Shown here piece by piece: positions 45,751-54,239 of a DNA stretch of 64,000 bases. The translations under genes were made by a program, and so were the position numbers. How positions within the stretch are numbered: the stretch's first letter is position 1; each line of letters begins with the position of its first letter. The notes under the pieces are model-generated. The model did not search any database and had not been told where the DNA came from. It saw only the letters and a list, made by a program, of their open reading frames with translations. Origin of the DNA: Microbacterium sp. RU33B (GTDB lineage Bacteria; Actinomycetota; Actinomycetes; Actinomycetales; Microbacteriaceae); the NCBI RefSeq assembly GCF_900155915.1, contig NZ_FTPO01000002.1, positions 496,001 to 560,000 of the forward strand, given 5' to 3'.

Positions 45751-45794
45751 GTGACGAACGGGGTCACATTCGTCACATTTGCCCCATTCGTCAC
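45751..45794. promoter_or_regulatory. TTCGTCAC palindrome and repeat upstream of HU gene
   Basis: GTGACGAA (45751-45758) and TTCGTCAC (45769-45776) form a perfect 8-bp inverted repeat with a 10-base centre; ATTCGTCAC recurs at 45786-45794. The site is about 160 bases before the HU start and may bind a dimeric regulator. Confidence 0.45.
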
Positions 45795-45950
45795 CCGACA
45801 CGCCGGTCAGAAGCTCCAAAACCCCCGGAAATACGCGGATGTCGGGGCATCTCAGGTACTGTCGGCAACGGTCGATACGACCAGCCGGGGGGCAGCAGCC
45901 GCTCGGTCCGTGCAATGAAGGCGGCACGCAGCCGCCTGGAGGACAAACAC

Positions 45951-46229
45951 ATGGCCATCACGAAGACCGAACTCGTCGCCAGCATCGCGAGCGCGACGGG
46001 TCAGAGCCAGTCCACCGTGTCGAGCGTGCTCGACTCCCTCTTCGCCACCGTGTCCGAGGCCGTCGCCAAGGGTGACAAGGTCTCGATCCCGGGCTGGATC
46101 TCGTTCGAGCAGGTCGAGACGTCCGCTCGTACGGGTCGCAACCCGCAGACCGGCGCCGAGATCCAGATCCCGGCCGGCAAGCGCGTCAAGGTGACCGCCG
46201 GTTCGAAGCTCAAGAGCGCCGTCAAGTAA
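45951..46229 (+). CDS. hup: HU-family nucleoid protein
   Basis: 92 residues: single HU domain, TKTELVASIASATGQSQSTV, VSIPGWISFEQVETSARTGRNPQTG with the DNA-intercalating arm, and IPAGKRVKVTAGSKLKSAVK. Short type without the basic C-terminal tail seen in mycobacterial HupB. Bends and compacts DNA. ATG at 45951 after GGAGGACAAACAC. A strong terminator follows. Confidence 0.96.
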   Translation: MAITKTELVASIASATGQSQSTVSSVLDSLFATVSEAVAKGDKVSIPGWISFEQVETSARTGRNPQTGAEIQIPAGKRVKVTAGSKLKSAVK

Positions 46230-46240
46230 CGACGCTTCAT

Positions 46241-46273
46241 GAAGGGGGATGCCGCGCTGCGGCATCCCCCTTC
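46241..46273 (+). terminator. Terminator after HU gene
   Basis: Perfect 15-bp stem (GAAGGGGGATGCCGC at 46241-46255 with 46259-46273) and a three-base loop, 11 bases after the HU stop. Ends in CCCCCTTC rather than a pure T-run. Confidence 0.87.
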
Positions 46274-46293
46274 TGCGTGTCTGCGGCCGTTCG

Positions 46294-46372
46294 CGTCGAG
46301 AACCGTAGGAGAAACGCCGCCGCGAGCCCACCGAGCGCGCGGCGAACGCGATTTCTCCTACGGTTCTCGACG
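46294..46372. repeat. Long palindrome with perfect 21-bp arms
   Basis: CGTCGAGAACCGTAGGAGAA plus one A (46294-46314) is repeated as its exact complement at 46352-46372. The 37-base centre is G/C-rich and can extend the stem (CGCCGCCGCG against CGCGCGGCG). It lies between the HU terminator and the CtaG promoter, belongs to neither gene, and looks like a mobile or repetitive palindromic element. Confidence 0.85.
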
Positions 46373-46418
46373 GTCGCCGGCGGGCTCCGGTGACCACGGC
46401 CCCACGTAGGCTGGAACA

Positions 46419-48395
46419 GTGAAGCCGCGCACCCTGCGGGCCGCCGGCCCGGTGATCCTCGTGGTCGTCGCGCTCGTCGCCCTGATCGCGGGGCTCGTCT
46501 ACGGCGGGGGAGCGGCGCCGCTCGTGATCGCCGACCCCGGACCCGTGGTGCGCTGGGGTCTTCCGGTCACGACGCTCGTGTTCAACCTGGCGGCGGCGGG
46601 AACGGTCGGCGCGCTGGTCACCGCCCTGTTCGCCCTCAAGGCCGGAGAGCGCGAGTTCGACGCGGCGCTCGACACGGCCTCCGTCTCCGCGGCGGTGTTC
46701 ACGGTCGCGGCCGCCGTCACGGGACTGTTCACGTTCCTCGATGCGTTCAACGCGCAGATCGGCCTCGGCCCCGAGTTCGGCGCCCAGCTGGGTCGCTGGC
46801 TCGTCGAACTCGACAGCGGCCGCACGTGGCTGCTCACGACGGTGGCCGGTGCGGTCCTCACAGTGCTCACCTTCGCCGTGCGGTCGTGGACGGCGACGTT
46901 CTTCGTCGCGATCCTGGCCGCGGCCTCCCTCATCCCGGTCGCGACGCAGGGGCATTCCGGCGAGGAGGCCAATCACAACGCGGCCGTCATGGCGATCGTG
47001 CTGCACGTCATCGCCGCAGCCGTGTGGCTCGGCGGGCTCCTGCTGATGGTCGTCATCCGTCCGCTGGTCTCGCGCGACGGCATCGCGACGGCGCTGTCGA
47101 GGTACTCCAGCATCGCCCTGGTGGCCTTCATCGTGGTCGCGATCTCCGGCATGGTGCGCGCGGTGATCGGGGTGGGGGCGTGGAGCGCCCTCGGCTCGCC
47201 CTACGGCATCCTCGTCCTCGTCAAGATCGCGGCGCTGCTCGCGCTGGGCGTGCTCGGCGCCTGGTACCGCCGGCGCCTGATCGGACGCCTGCGGGAGGAT
47301 GCGGCATCCCGTCGGTTCTGGAGCCTCATCGCCCTCGAGGTCGCCTTCATGGGCGTCGCGAGCGGAGTCGCCGCCGCCTTGGGACGCACGGCTCCCCCCA
47401 CCACCAGCGCGCTGCCCGAGCGGCGGACTCCGGCGGAGATCCTCACCGGATCCGCCCTGCCCCCCGAGCTGACGATCGACCGCTGGCTGACGGAGTGGAA
47501 CATCGACCTGCTCTGGGCGTTCGCGGCGGGTCTCGGGATCTTCTTCTACCTCGCCGGCGTGTGGCGCCTCCGTCGCCGCGGAGACGCCTGGCCGCTGTAC
47601 CGGAGCATCCTGTGGGTGGCAGGCCTCGTGCTGCTCTTCTGGGTCACCGGCGGGCCGATCAACGTGTACCAGGAGTACCTGTTCAGCCTGCACATGATGG
47701 GCCACATGCTGCTCACCATGGCGATCCCGCTGCTGCTCGTCTCGGGCGCCCCCGTCACGCTCGCCGCGCGCGCGATCCGCAAGCGCGACGACGGCACGCG
47801 CGGCGGCCGCGAGTGGATCCTCTGGGCCGTGCACTCCCCGTTCTCGAAGGTCGTGACGAACCCGTACGTGGCCGCGGCGCTGTTCATCGGGTCGCTCTGG
47901 ATCTTCTACTACACCGATCTCTTCCGCTGGTCGCTGTACGACCACGTCGGGCACGAGTGGATGGTCGCCCACTTCCTCATCACCGGCTATCTCTTCGTCC
48001 TGTCGCTCATCGGCATCGATCCCGTGCCATACCGGCTGCCGTACGCGTTCCGCCTCGTGATCCTGATCGCCGTCATGGCCATGCACGCGTTCTTCGGCAT
48101 CGCGATCATGATGCAGTCGGGGCTCATGGTCGCGGAGTGGTTCGGCTCGATGGGGCGGACGTGGGGCGCTCCTCCGCTGGAGGACCAGTACATCGGCGGC
48201 GGCGTCGCGTGGTCGATCGGGGAGCTCCCGACCCTCATCCTCGCGATCACGGTCGCGATCCAGTGGAGTCGCAGCGACGAGCGACAGCAGCGCCGCCGCG
48301 ATCGTCACGCGGACCGCACGGGAGACGCGGAGCTGAACGAATACAACGCGCAGCTCGCGGCCCTCGCCGAGAAGGATGCGCGCGCCGCACGCTGA
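46419..48395 (+). CDS. CopD-CtaG fusion: copper/cytochrome oxidase assembly membrane protein
   Basis: 658 residues, about fifteen membrane helices. N-terminal half is CopD-like (VATQGHSGEEANHNAAVMAIVLH with copper-ligand histidines); C-terminal half is a CtaG/caa3-assembly domain (EYLFSLHMMGHMLLTMAIPLLL, HEWMVAHFLITGYLF, MHAFFGIAIMMQ). The fusion is usual in actinobacteria and supports copper supply to cytochrome oxidase. GTG start with TAGGCT six bases upstream, so probably leaderless. Confidence 0.93.
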   Translation: MKPRTLRAAGPVILVVVALVALIAGLVYGGGAAPLVIADPGPVVRWGLPVTTLVFNLAAAGTVGALVTALFALKAGEREFDAALDTASVSAAVFTVAAAVTGLFTFLDAFNAQIGLGPEFGAQLGRWLVELDSGRTWLLTTVAGAVLTVLTFAVRSWTATFFVAILAAASLIPVATQGHSGEEANHNAAVMAIVLHVIAAAVWLGGLLLMVVIRPLVSRDGIATALSRYSSIALVAFIVVAISGMVRAVIGVGAWSALGSPYGILVLVKIAALLALGVLGAWYRRRLIGRLREDAASRRFWSLIALEVAFMGVASGVAAALGRTAPPTTSALPERRTPAEILTGSALPPELTIDRWLTEWNIDLLWAFAAGLGIFFYLAGVWRLRRRGDAWPLYRSILWVAGLVLLFWVTGGPINVYQEYLFSLHMMGHMLLTMAIPLLLVSGAPVTLAARAIRKRDDGTRGGREWILWAVHSPFSKVVTNPYVAAALFIGSLWIFYYTDLFRWSLYDHVGHEWMVAHFLITGYLFVLSLIGIDPVPYRLPYAFRLVILIAVMAMHAFFGIAIMMQSGLMVAEWFGSMGRTWGAPPLEDQYIGGGVAWSIGELPTLILAITVAIQWSRSDERQQRRRDRHADRTGDAELNEYNAQLAALAEKDARAAR

Positions 48396-48477
48396 GCACG
48401 CCGCAGGAATGCCCGCGTCCTACGGATTGTGACGACCTTCGTGCGGATCCTCGCCTGCGGATCGTAGGATGACCGCC

Positions 48478-49008
48478 GTGTCCTCGTCTGAAAACCCCGC
48501 GCCCGGCCGACCGGCCGGCATCGACCCCCGCGGTCCGCGCTTCGCGGCATCGCTCACCGCCGTGCTCCTGCTCATCGGCACGTTCCTCGCCCTGCTCGGT
48601 TCGGCGGTCACGCCCGGTGCGACGCTGGGCGAACGCCTGCTCGACCCGGGATTCCTCGTGCTGCTCGTCGTGGACCTGCTCTTCGTGTGGGGCTTCACGT
48701 CACCGCGCACCGCGCCGTTCGGCGCCCTCTTCCGGGCCCTGGTGCGCCCGCGCCTGGCTCCGCCCGTCGAGCTCGAAGACCCGCGTCCGCCGCGGTTCGC
48801 GCAGGTCGTCGGCTTCGTCGTGGTGACGATCGGACTCGTGCTGCACGTCGTCGGCGTGCCGTGGGCGCTGCCGATCGCCGGAGCGGCGGCGTTCATGGCC
48901 GCGTTCCTCAACGCGGCGTTCGGCCTGTGCCTCGGGTGCCAGCTCTACCTGGGCCTCGTGCGGCTGCGCGTCATCCGACCCAGCGGCGGGCTGCCTGCGG
49001 CATCCTGA
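48478..49008 (+). CDS. DUF4395 membrane protein
   Basis: 176 residues with four membrane helices; the family-typical FGLCLGCQLYL with two cysteines is near the C-terminus. DUF4395 proteins often accompany thioredoxin-like or rhodanese genes; none is here. A TAGGAT -10 (48465-48470) lies seven bases before the GTG at 48478, and the in-frame ATG at 48469 lies inside that hexamer, so I prefer the GTG as a leaderless start. Confidence 0.83.
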   Translation: MSSSENPAPGRPAGIDPRGPRFAASLTAVLLLIGTFLALLGSAVTPGATLGERLLDPGFLVLLVVDLLFVWGFTSPRTAPFGALFRALVRPRLAPPVELEDPRPPRFAQVVGFVVVTIGLVLHVVGVPWALPIAGAAAFMAAFLNAAFGLCLGCQLYLGLVRLRVIRPSGGLPAAS

Positions 49009-49018
49009 GCCACCGTCG

Positions 49019-50134
49019 CTACGGTCCGGAGACCACGATCGAGGCGGTGCCGTCGGGCAGGATCGTGATCTGGCCGGTGACCGTGAACGGCACGTCCTCG
49101 CTCACGCTGCGCACCGATCCGTCGAACAGCGAGCGGATGTCGACATCGATGCGAGCGACCGCTTCGGCTGCGGGGATCCTCCAGCCCGCTCCGTCGGGCT
49201 CGACGACCACCTGGGGTTGCTGCGCGATCGACCACAGCGGCTCGGATGCGATGCGCTCGCGCACGTAGAAGCCGAACGGGCATCCGGTGGGCTGGAGCAC
49301 CTGCTGCGTCGCGCACGCCGTGAGGAACTCATCCACCCGTTCCTGCACGACCGCGCGGAACTTCTCCGTGGCCTCCGCCTGCACGGTGACGGGCGTGCGG
49401 GTCAGCGGACTGTCGCTCAGGACGGCGACGCCCGGCGTCGCCGCGATCGCGGTGTCGACCGACACCGAGTACAGGCCCGGTGAGAAGACGAGCAGCGGCA
49501 CGGAGGCCAGCGGGTCGGCGTCGACGCCGTCGGGGGAGACCTGCCGCTTGTCGATCGCGAAGCCGTTGACATCGAACGACATCGAGCCTTTCACCGACAG
49601 GTCGACCACGGCCAGGGGGCTGCGCGCGAAGCGCCAGGTCGGCACGAATCCGATCGAGCCGGCCCGCTCCACATCGAACGTCGTCGTGCCGTCGATGTTG
49701 CCCGCCCGGTACGACACCGTGACCTTCGCGCCGCCGTCGGTCGGCTCCTCCGAGAGCACCTCCACGGCGGTGAGCGGAGCCAGGGCGTCGCGGCGCAGCA
49801 GCGCCTCGGAGGCGGTGACGGGGAGCCCCCGGGCCTCGAGCTGCGCCGAGTCGACCGTGACGCCGGCGATCGTGAGGGCGTCGGCCGCACGCCCCTCCGA
49901 CAGCAGATCGAGGTAGCGCATCACGAACGCCGTCGGGCTGTAGAGCTCGCGGTAGACGACGGTCGAGGCCGCGACGACCGCGCCGGCGAACAGCACGGCG
50001 ACCACGGCGAGGGCCGTCAGGTCGAACCACAGACTCCGCCGCCGCGGGCGGCGCGGCACCGCGGCATCCGGGGTCGCCCCGGCGACGGGAGGCGTCGCGA
50101 CGCCCGCCCGGGTGCCCACCGCCCCTTGGTCCAC
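49019..50134 (-). CDS. Membrane-anchored hypothetical protein
   Basis: 371 residues: proline-rich cytoplasmic N-terminus, basic stretch, one membrane helix (36-61), then a long extracytoplasmic region with several beta-rich units and a pair of cysteines (TACATQQVLQPTGCPFG). Resembles actinobacterial envelope proteins of unknown role. GTG start with TAGACT six bases upstream. Convergent with the DUF4395 gene, 10 bases apart. Confidence 0.75.
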   Translation of the reverse strand: MDQGAVGTRAGVATPPVAGATPDAAVPRRPRRRSLWFDLTALAVVAVLFAGAVVAASTVVYRELYSPTAFVMRYLDLLSEGRAADALTIAGVTVDSAQLEARGLPVTASEALLRRDALAPLTAVEVLSEEPTDGGAKVTVSYRAGNIDGTTTFDVERAGSIGFVPTWRFARSPLAVVDLSVKGSMSFDVNGFAIDKRQVSPDGVDADPLASVPLLVFSPGLYSVSVDTAIAATPGVAVLSDSPLTRTPVTVQAEATEKFRAVVQERVDEFLTACATQQVLQPTGCPFGFYVRERIASEPLWSIAQQPQVVVEPDGAGWRIPAAEAVARIDVDIRSLFDGSVRSVSEDVPFTVTGQITILPDGTASIVVSGP

Positions 50135-50273
50135 CCCCTCAGTCTAGGAAACGGTCCGGTGCCGCCGCGTCCCGACGACGTCGGGAGACACGACGGGTGT
50201 GGATGATGCGGGGAGTGCACGGACCGCCGCGCCGACGCCCGCGACCGAGGCATCCGGTGACTAACATGAACCG

Positions 50274-51659
50274 GTGAGCACGCCGCCCCTCTCCGCCGAA
50301 CAGGAGGCGCTCTTCCGGCTCATCGAAGACACCCGGGAGCACGTGTTCGTCACGGGGCGGGCGGGCACCGGCAAGTCCACGCTGCTGAAGCATCTCGCCT
50401 GGAACACCGAGAAGTCCATCGCGGTGTGCGCGCCCACCGGCGTGGCCGCGCTCAATGTCGAGGGCCAGACCATCCACTCGCTGTTCCGCCTGCCGATCGG
50501 CCTCATCGCCGATCAGGAGCTCGAGCAGTCCGACGCGACCCGCAAGATCCTCAACGCGATCGACACGCTCGTGATCGACGAGATCTCGATGGTCAACGCC
50601 GATCTGATGGACGGCATCGACCGCTCGCTCCGCCAGGCACGCGGACGCCGCGCCGAGCCGTTCGGGGGCGTGCAGATCGTGATGTTCGGCGATCCGTATC
50701 AGCTGGCGCCGGTTCCTCCACGCGGCGACGAGATGCATTACATCCGCGACCACTACCGCTCGTTCTGGTTCTTCGACGCGCACGTGTGGACCGGCACGCA
50801 GAGCGCGCTGAAGGATGCCCCCTCGCTCGAAGGCTTCGCGGAGCTGGGCTCGTTCGGCGCGACGCTGCACGTGCGCGAGCTCGTCGACATCCACCGCCAG
50901 GCCGATCCGGCCTTCAAGGCCATGCTCAACGCCGTGCGGCACGGGCGGGTCACGGCCGACATCGCGCAGATCCTCAACGACACCGGCGCCCGCACGCCCC
51001 CCGATCCTGTCGACGGCGAGACGCCGATCATCACCCTCGCCACGCGCAACGACATCGTGAACGCGATCAACCGGCGACACCTCGATGCGCTCCCCGGCCG
51101 CACGCAGACCGCGAACGCAGAGATCAGCGGCGACTTCGGCCGGGGGGATGCGGCCTACCCGGCCGACGTCGAGCTGCAGCTGAAGGTCGGCGCGCAGGTC
51201 ATGTTCCTCCGAAACGACGTCTCGACCTTCGGCGAGCCCCCTCGGTGGGTCAACGGCACGATCGGCACGGTCACCCGCATCACGGGGGCCACCGTCAAGG
51301 TCGAGGTCGAGCATCGGGAGTTCGACGTCGAGCCGGCCGTGTGGGAGAGGTTCCGCTACTCGTACAACGCCGGCACCCGCACGCTGAGTCGCGACGTCGT
51401 GGCCGAGTTCACGCAGTTCCCGCTGCGTCTGGCGTGGGCCGTCACGATCCACAAGTCGCAGGGCAAGACGTACGAGCGCGCGGTGGTCGATCTCGGTTCG
51501 GGGGCGTTCGCGCCCGGGCAGACGTACGTCGCGCTCTCCCGCCTCACGAGCCTCGACGGCCTGTACCTGTCGCGTCCGCTGCGCCCGAGCGATATCCGGG
51601 TGGATCCCGACGTGCAGCGGTTCATGGCCGGTGTCGTGCGCGCTCCGGCCGCCTCCTGA
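50274..51659 (+). CDS. PIF1-like ATP-dependent DNA helicase
   Basis: 461 residues of superfamily 1B. Walker A GRAGTGKST near residue 28, motif Ia APTGVAALNVEGQTIHSLF (PIF1 signature), Walker B LVIDEISMVNADLMD, motif III VMFGDPYQLAPV, and C-terminal TIHKSQGKTYERAVVDL with YVALSRLTSLDGLYL. 5'-3' helicase acting on forked or quadruplex DNA; the latter may matter given the G-rich repeats in this genome. GTG start six bases after TAACAT. Confidence 0.94.
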   Translation: MSTPPLSAEQEALFRLIEDTREHVFVTGRAGTGKSTLLKHLAWNTEKSIAVCAPTGVAALNVEGQTIHSLFRLPIGLIADQELEQSDATRKILNAIDTLVIDEISMVNADLMDGIDRSLRQARGRRAEPFGGVQIVMFGDPYQLAPVPPRGDEMHYIRDHYRSFWFFDAHVWTGTQSALKDAPSLEGFAELGSFGATLHVRELVDIHRQADPAFKAMLNAVRHGRVTADIAQILNDTGARTPPDPVDGETPIITLATRNDIVNAINRRHLDALPGRTQTANAEISGDFGRGDAAYPADVELQLKVGAQVMFLRNDVSTFGEPPRWVNGTIGTVTRITGATVKVEVEHREFDVEPAVWERFRYSYNAGTRTLSRDVVAEFTQFPLRLAWAVTIHKSQGKTYERAVVDLGSGAFAPGQTYVALSRLTSLDGLYLSRPLRPSDIRVDPDVQRFMAGVVRAPAAS

Positions 51660-51670
51660 GCGGCGCCGGC

Positions 51671-51823
51671 GTCAGGCGACCTGCGAGTCCGGGCGAGCGG
51701 GCTGACGGTCGGAGCCAGGGGATCCGCCGGGAACAGGCCGATGGGGTCGAAAACGGCCTGTCGTCGGCAGATCGCCTGCCTGCGGTACCGGCTGCCGCGC
51801 CTCGAGGTCAGGCGACCTGCGAG
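51671..51823. repeat. 17-bp direct repeat copying the end of the heme oxygenase gene
   Basis: GTCAGGCGACCTGCGAG occurs at 51671-51687 and again at 51807-51823, where it encodes the last residues and stop of the leftward heme oxygenase gene. Between them is an 8-bp inverted repeat (51733-51740 with 51754-51761) that could terminate the two convergent transcripts. Confidence 0.65.
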
Positions 51824-52461
51824 GCCTTGGCCGCGGCGAGGTCCTCGAAGAGCTCGGTGTTGAAGCGGTAGGCGAGCAGCACCTCGTCGATCACGCGCTC
51901 CTGCTCGGCGGCATCCCACGGCGCGGCGTCGAGCTGCTCGCGGTAGACGTCCTTGAACGCCTTCGGGTCGGCGATGTCGCCGAAGAGGTAGAAGCCGATG
52001 CCGTTGGTCTCGAATCCGAAGCGACGCGCCATCAGGCGACCGATGAACTGCCCGCCCGACAGGTCGCCGAGGTAGCGGGTGTAGTGGTGGGCGACGAATC
52101 CGCCCGGCCACGTCGCGGCGACCTCGGTGATGCGGTCGACGTAGCGGGTCGTCGTGGGGACCGGGGTGATGAGCTCGCGCCAGTCGGGTCCGAGGAGGAA
52201 CTCGAGGTCCGCCTCGAGGGCGGGCAGGCGCGTGAGCTTGTCGCTGATGAAGACGGATGCCACGGGATCGTGGCGCATGCGCTCGGCAGCAGCCTCGAGT
52301 GCCTCGTAGATGAACCAGTGCTGGGCGACGAGGGCGATGTAGTCGTCGCGCGATCCCTCGCCCTTCATCAGATCGGCCATGAAGCCGGCGTGCTCGCTGT
52401 TGGAGTGGGCGGAGCTCGAGCGCTCGCGGAGAGCAGTGGAGAACGGGAGGATCTCGGGCAT
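51808..52461 (-). CDS. hmuO: Heme oxygenase (biliverdin-producing)
   Basis: 217 residues of the HmuO type. Opens heme to biliverdin, CO and iron. The proximal His is in SSSAHSNSEHAGF, and the distal helix HHYTRYLGDLSGGQFIGRL is intact. ATG at 52461 lies six bases after TAGTAT; no ribosome site, so leaderless. An iron-regulator box covers the promoter. DUF2470 gene lies upstream on the same strand. Confidence 0.95.
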   Translation of the reverse strand: MPEILPFSTALRERSSSAHSNSEHAGFMADLMKGEGSRDDYIALVAQHWFIYEALEAAAERMRHDPVASVFISDKLTRLPALEADLEFLLGPDWRELITPVPTTTRYVDRITEVAATWPGGFVAHHYTRYLGDLSGGQFIGRLMARRFGFETNGIGFYLFGDIADPKAFKDVYREQLDAAPWDAAEQERVIDEVLLAYRFNTELFEDLAAAKASQVA

Positions 52462-52467
52462 GCGCCG

Positions 52468-52508
52468 ATACTACCTTCAGGTAAGCGAAACCTAAATACC
52501 TTCAGGTG
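52468..52508 (-). promoter_or_regulatory. DtxR/IdeR-type iron box over the hmuO promoter
   Basis: On the leftward strand TTAGGTTTCGCTTACCTGA (52477-52495) matches the DtxR/IdeR consensus TTAGGTTAGGCTAACCTAA at 15 of 19 positions. It lies between the weak -35 and the -10 TAGTAT (52468-52473). An 11-bp direct repeat TACCTTCAGGT (52472-52482, 52497-52507) flanks it, possibly a second half-site. Confidence 0.85.
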
Positions 52509-52537
52509 AACGGAAGCTCAGGACGCTCCGGATGCCG

Positions 52538-52849
52538 TCAGGCGTGCGGGCGCGGCTCGATCCCGAGCCGCGCGCAGGCGGCGTCGTACAGCGCCACGAT
52601 CTCGCGGCGCACCTCGGGACGCTGCGTGATGGGCCCGCCGGGCCAGGGGACCCGCACGGTCGTCGATCCGCCGTCCGCGAGCTCGACCGACCACTCGCCG
52701 CCCGCACCGTCGAATCCGGTCATGCGTGCGGCGACGGGCTCGCCGTCGACGGAGAACGCCCGCGAGATGAGAAGATTGTCGTCGGAGTGATCGTCGTTCA
52801 TGTGGCGAAGCACACCCGCGAGCGTGGCCTCGTCGAATCGATGGGTCAT
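52538..52849 (-). CDS. DUF2470 protein
   Basis: 103 residues: VLRHMNDDHSDDNLLI near the start and a C-terminal REIVALYDAACARLG helix identify DUF2470, a domain also found at the end of HugZ-type heme-degrading proteins. Next to hmuO it probably helps handle heme or its products. TAGGCT lies seven bases before the ATG, so it has its own leaderless promoter without an iron box. Confidence 0.88.
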   Translation of the reverse strand: MTHRFDEATLAGVLRHMNDDHSDDNLLISRAFSVDGEPVAARMTGFDGAGGEWSVELADGGSTTVRVPWPGGPITQRPEVRREIVALYDAACARLGIEPRPHA

Positions 52850-52928
52850 ACTCCACAGCCTACGAACCGATCCGTGGCCGGGGCGTTCGGTGTGTTTGAA
52901 TTCAATGCACGGTCATCGGGGGGTGAGT

Positions 52929-54215
52929 ATGCGGGCGAAGACCCACAGAGTGCGCGCAGCGGCGGCGCTGTTCGGCGTTCTCGCGCTGGTCCTCACCGGC
53001 TGCACGAACGTTCCCGAAGTCGCCGTAGACGTGCCGCCTCAGACCGAGGCTCAGCTCCCGGAGGCCACCGCTCAGGAGCTCTCCACGGCCGTCGCGCAGG
53101 CGATGGCGGCTGTCGGGGCATCCGGAGCGGTCGTGGGAGTGTGGGCCCCGTGGAGCGGGGAATGGGTCACCGGCGTCGGCACCCAGGCGATCGGCGGCGG
53201 CGATGCGGTCACCGAGGAGACTCCGTTCCGGGCGGCGGCCATGACGCGCGCCATGACGTGCGACGCCCTCTACGTCCTCGCCGACAAGGGAACGGTGTCG
53301 CTCTCCGACAGCGTCCGTGAATACGTGTCCGGCGTCGCCGACATCCAGGACGTCACGCTCGAGCAGCTGTGCGACGGCACGTCGGGGATCGGCAGCTACA
53401 GCGACATCCTGTTCTCCTCGTGGCTCTCGGTGCCCGAGCGCGTCTGGAGCCCGCGCGAGCTGGCGAGCTACGGCATCGGCCGCGCGCGCGTGAGCGCACC
53501 GGGCGAGGCCTACCGCGACTCCGACGCCGGGTACGTGCTCCTCGGGCTCGCGCTCGAGCGCGCGACGGGGAAGACGGCCTCCGAGATCCTCGCCGACGAG
53601 GTGTTCGAGCCGCTCGCGCTCGAGAACACGTATCTCCCCGAGAGCGCGGCCGATCCCGTCGACGGGGTCCTCCGCGGCTATGTCGGGCTGCGCGACGCGG
53701 CGGGCGTCATGAACTGCACGGCTCCGCTGGAGACCACGACGATGTCGTCGAGCTTCGGGTTCACCGACTCGGGCGTCGTGACCGACATCGACGACCTGGG
53801 TCGCTACGCCCAGGCGCTGGCGACGCAGGCACTCATGCCCGAGAACACCAAGCGCTACGCGCAGCCCCTGCCGGCGTACACGGATGCGCCGTCCTGGTAC
53901 ACGACGGCCGGAGGTGCGCTGCAGGCCGGATCGCTGGTGGGTCAGGCCGGCGCGGTGCCGGGGTACGCGACGGCATCCTTCGCCGATCCGTCCACCGGGC
54001 TCACCGTCGCCGTCGTGCTCAACAACTCCTCGATGGGCTCCGGCCCGGCCCTCGCCCTCGCGTGGGAGCTGGCGGCGATCGCCTCCAAGGCCCCTGCCGC
54101 GAGCGGCGAGACGGCGCCCGAAGCCGGTCTCCCGTGGACCGCCCAGCAGTACCGCGACTCGACCGCGGCCGCCGCCGTCTGCCCGCTGCCGGAGGCGGCT
54201 CCCGCCGAAGGATGA
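52929..54215 (+). CDS. Beta-lactamase-fold lipoprotein lacking catalytic residues
   Basis: 428 residues: lipoprotein signal (ALFGVLALVLTGC), then a class-C beta-lactamase/D,D-peptidase fold clear from FRAAAMTRAMTCDALYVLADKG, YVLLGLALERATGKT and the GAVPGY end. All three active-site motifs are changed: SxxK reads A104-M-T-R107, YxN reads Y195-R-D197, and H/KTG reads Q339-A-G341. A surface pseudoenzyme that may bind peptidoglycan or beta-lactams without turnover. ATG at 52929; a GTG two codons earlier is the alternative. Confidence 0.85.
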   Translation: MRAKTHRVRAAAALFGVLALVLTGCTNVPEVAVDVPPQTEAQLPEATAQELSTAVAQAMAAVGASGAVVGVWAPWSGEWVTGVGTQAIGGGDAVTEETPFRAAAMTRAMTCDALYVLADKGTVSLSDSVREYVSGVADIQDVTLEQLCDGTSGIGSYSDILFSSWLSVPERVWSPRELASYGIGRARVSAPGEAYRDSDAGYVLLGLALERATGKTASEILADEVFEPLALENTYLPESAADPVDGVLRGYVGLRDAAGVMNCTAPLETTTMSSSFGFTDSGVVTDIDDLGRYAQALATQALMPENTKRYAQPLPAYTDAPSWYTTAGGALQAGSLVGQAGAVPGYATASFADPSTGLTVAVVLNNSSMGSGPALALAWELAAIASKAPAASGETAPEAGLPWTAQQYRDSTAAAAVCPLPEAAPAEG

Positions 54216-54239
54216 CCGCGGGGCGCGTAGGGTGACCCG

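Noticed and set aside
45852..48308. 818-residue antisense open frame opposite the CopD-CtaG gene
   Set aside because: Very acidic/basic low-complexity translation and no start signal; a shadow of the strongly supported plus-strand gene in GC-rich DNA. The same applies to long antisense frames at 1080-3533, 12633-14117, 24234-27335 and 34385-36937.
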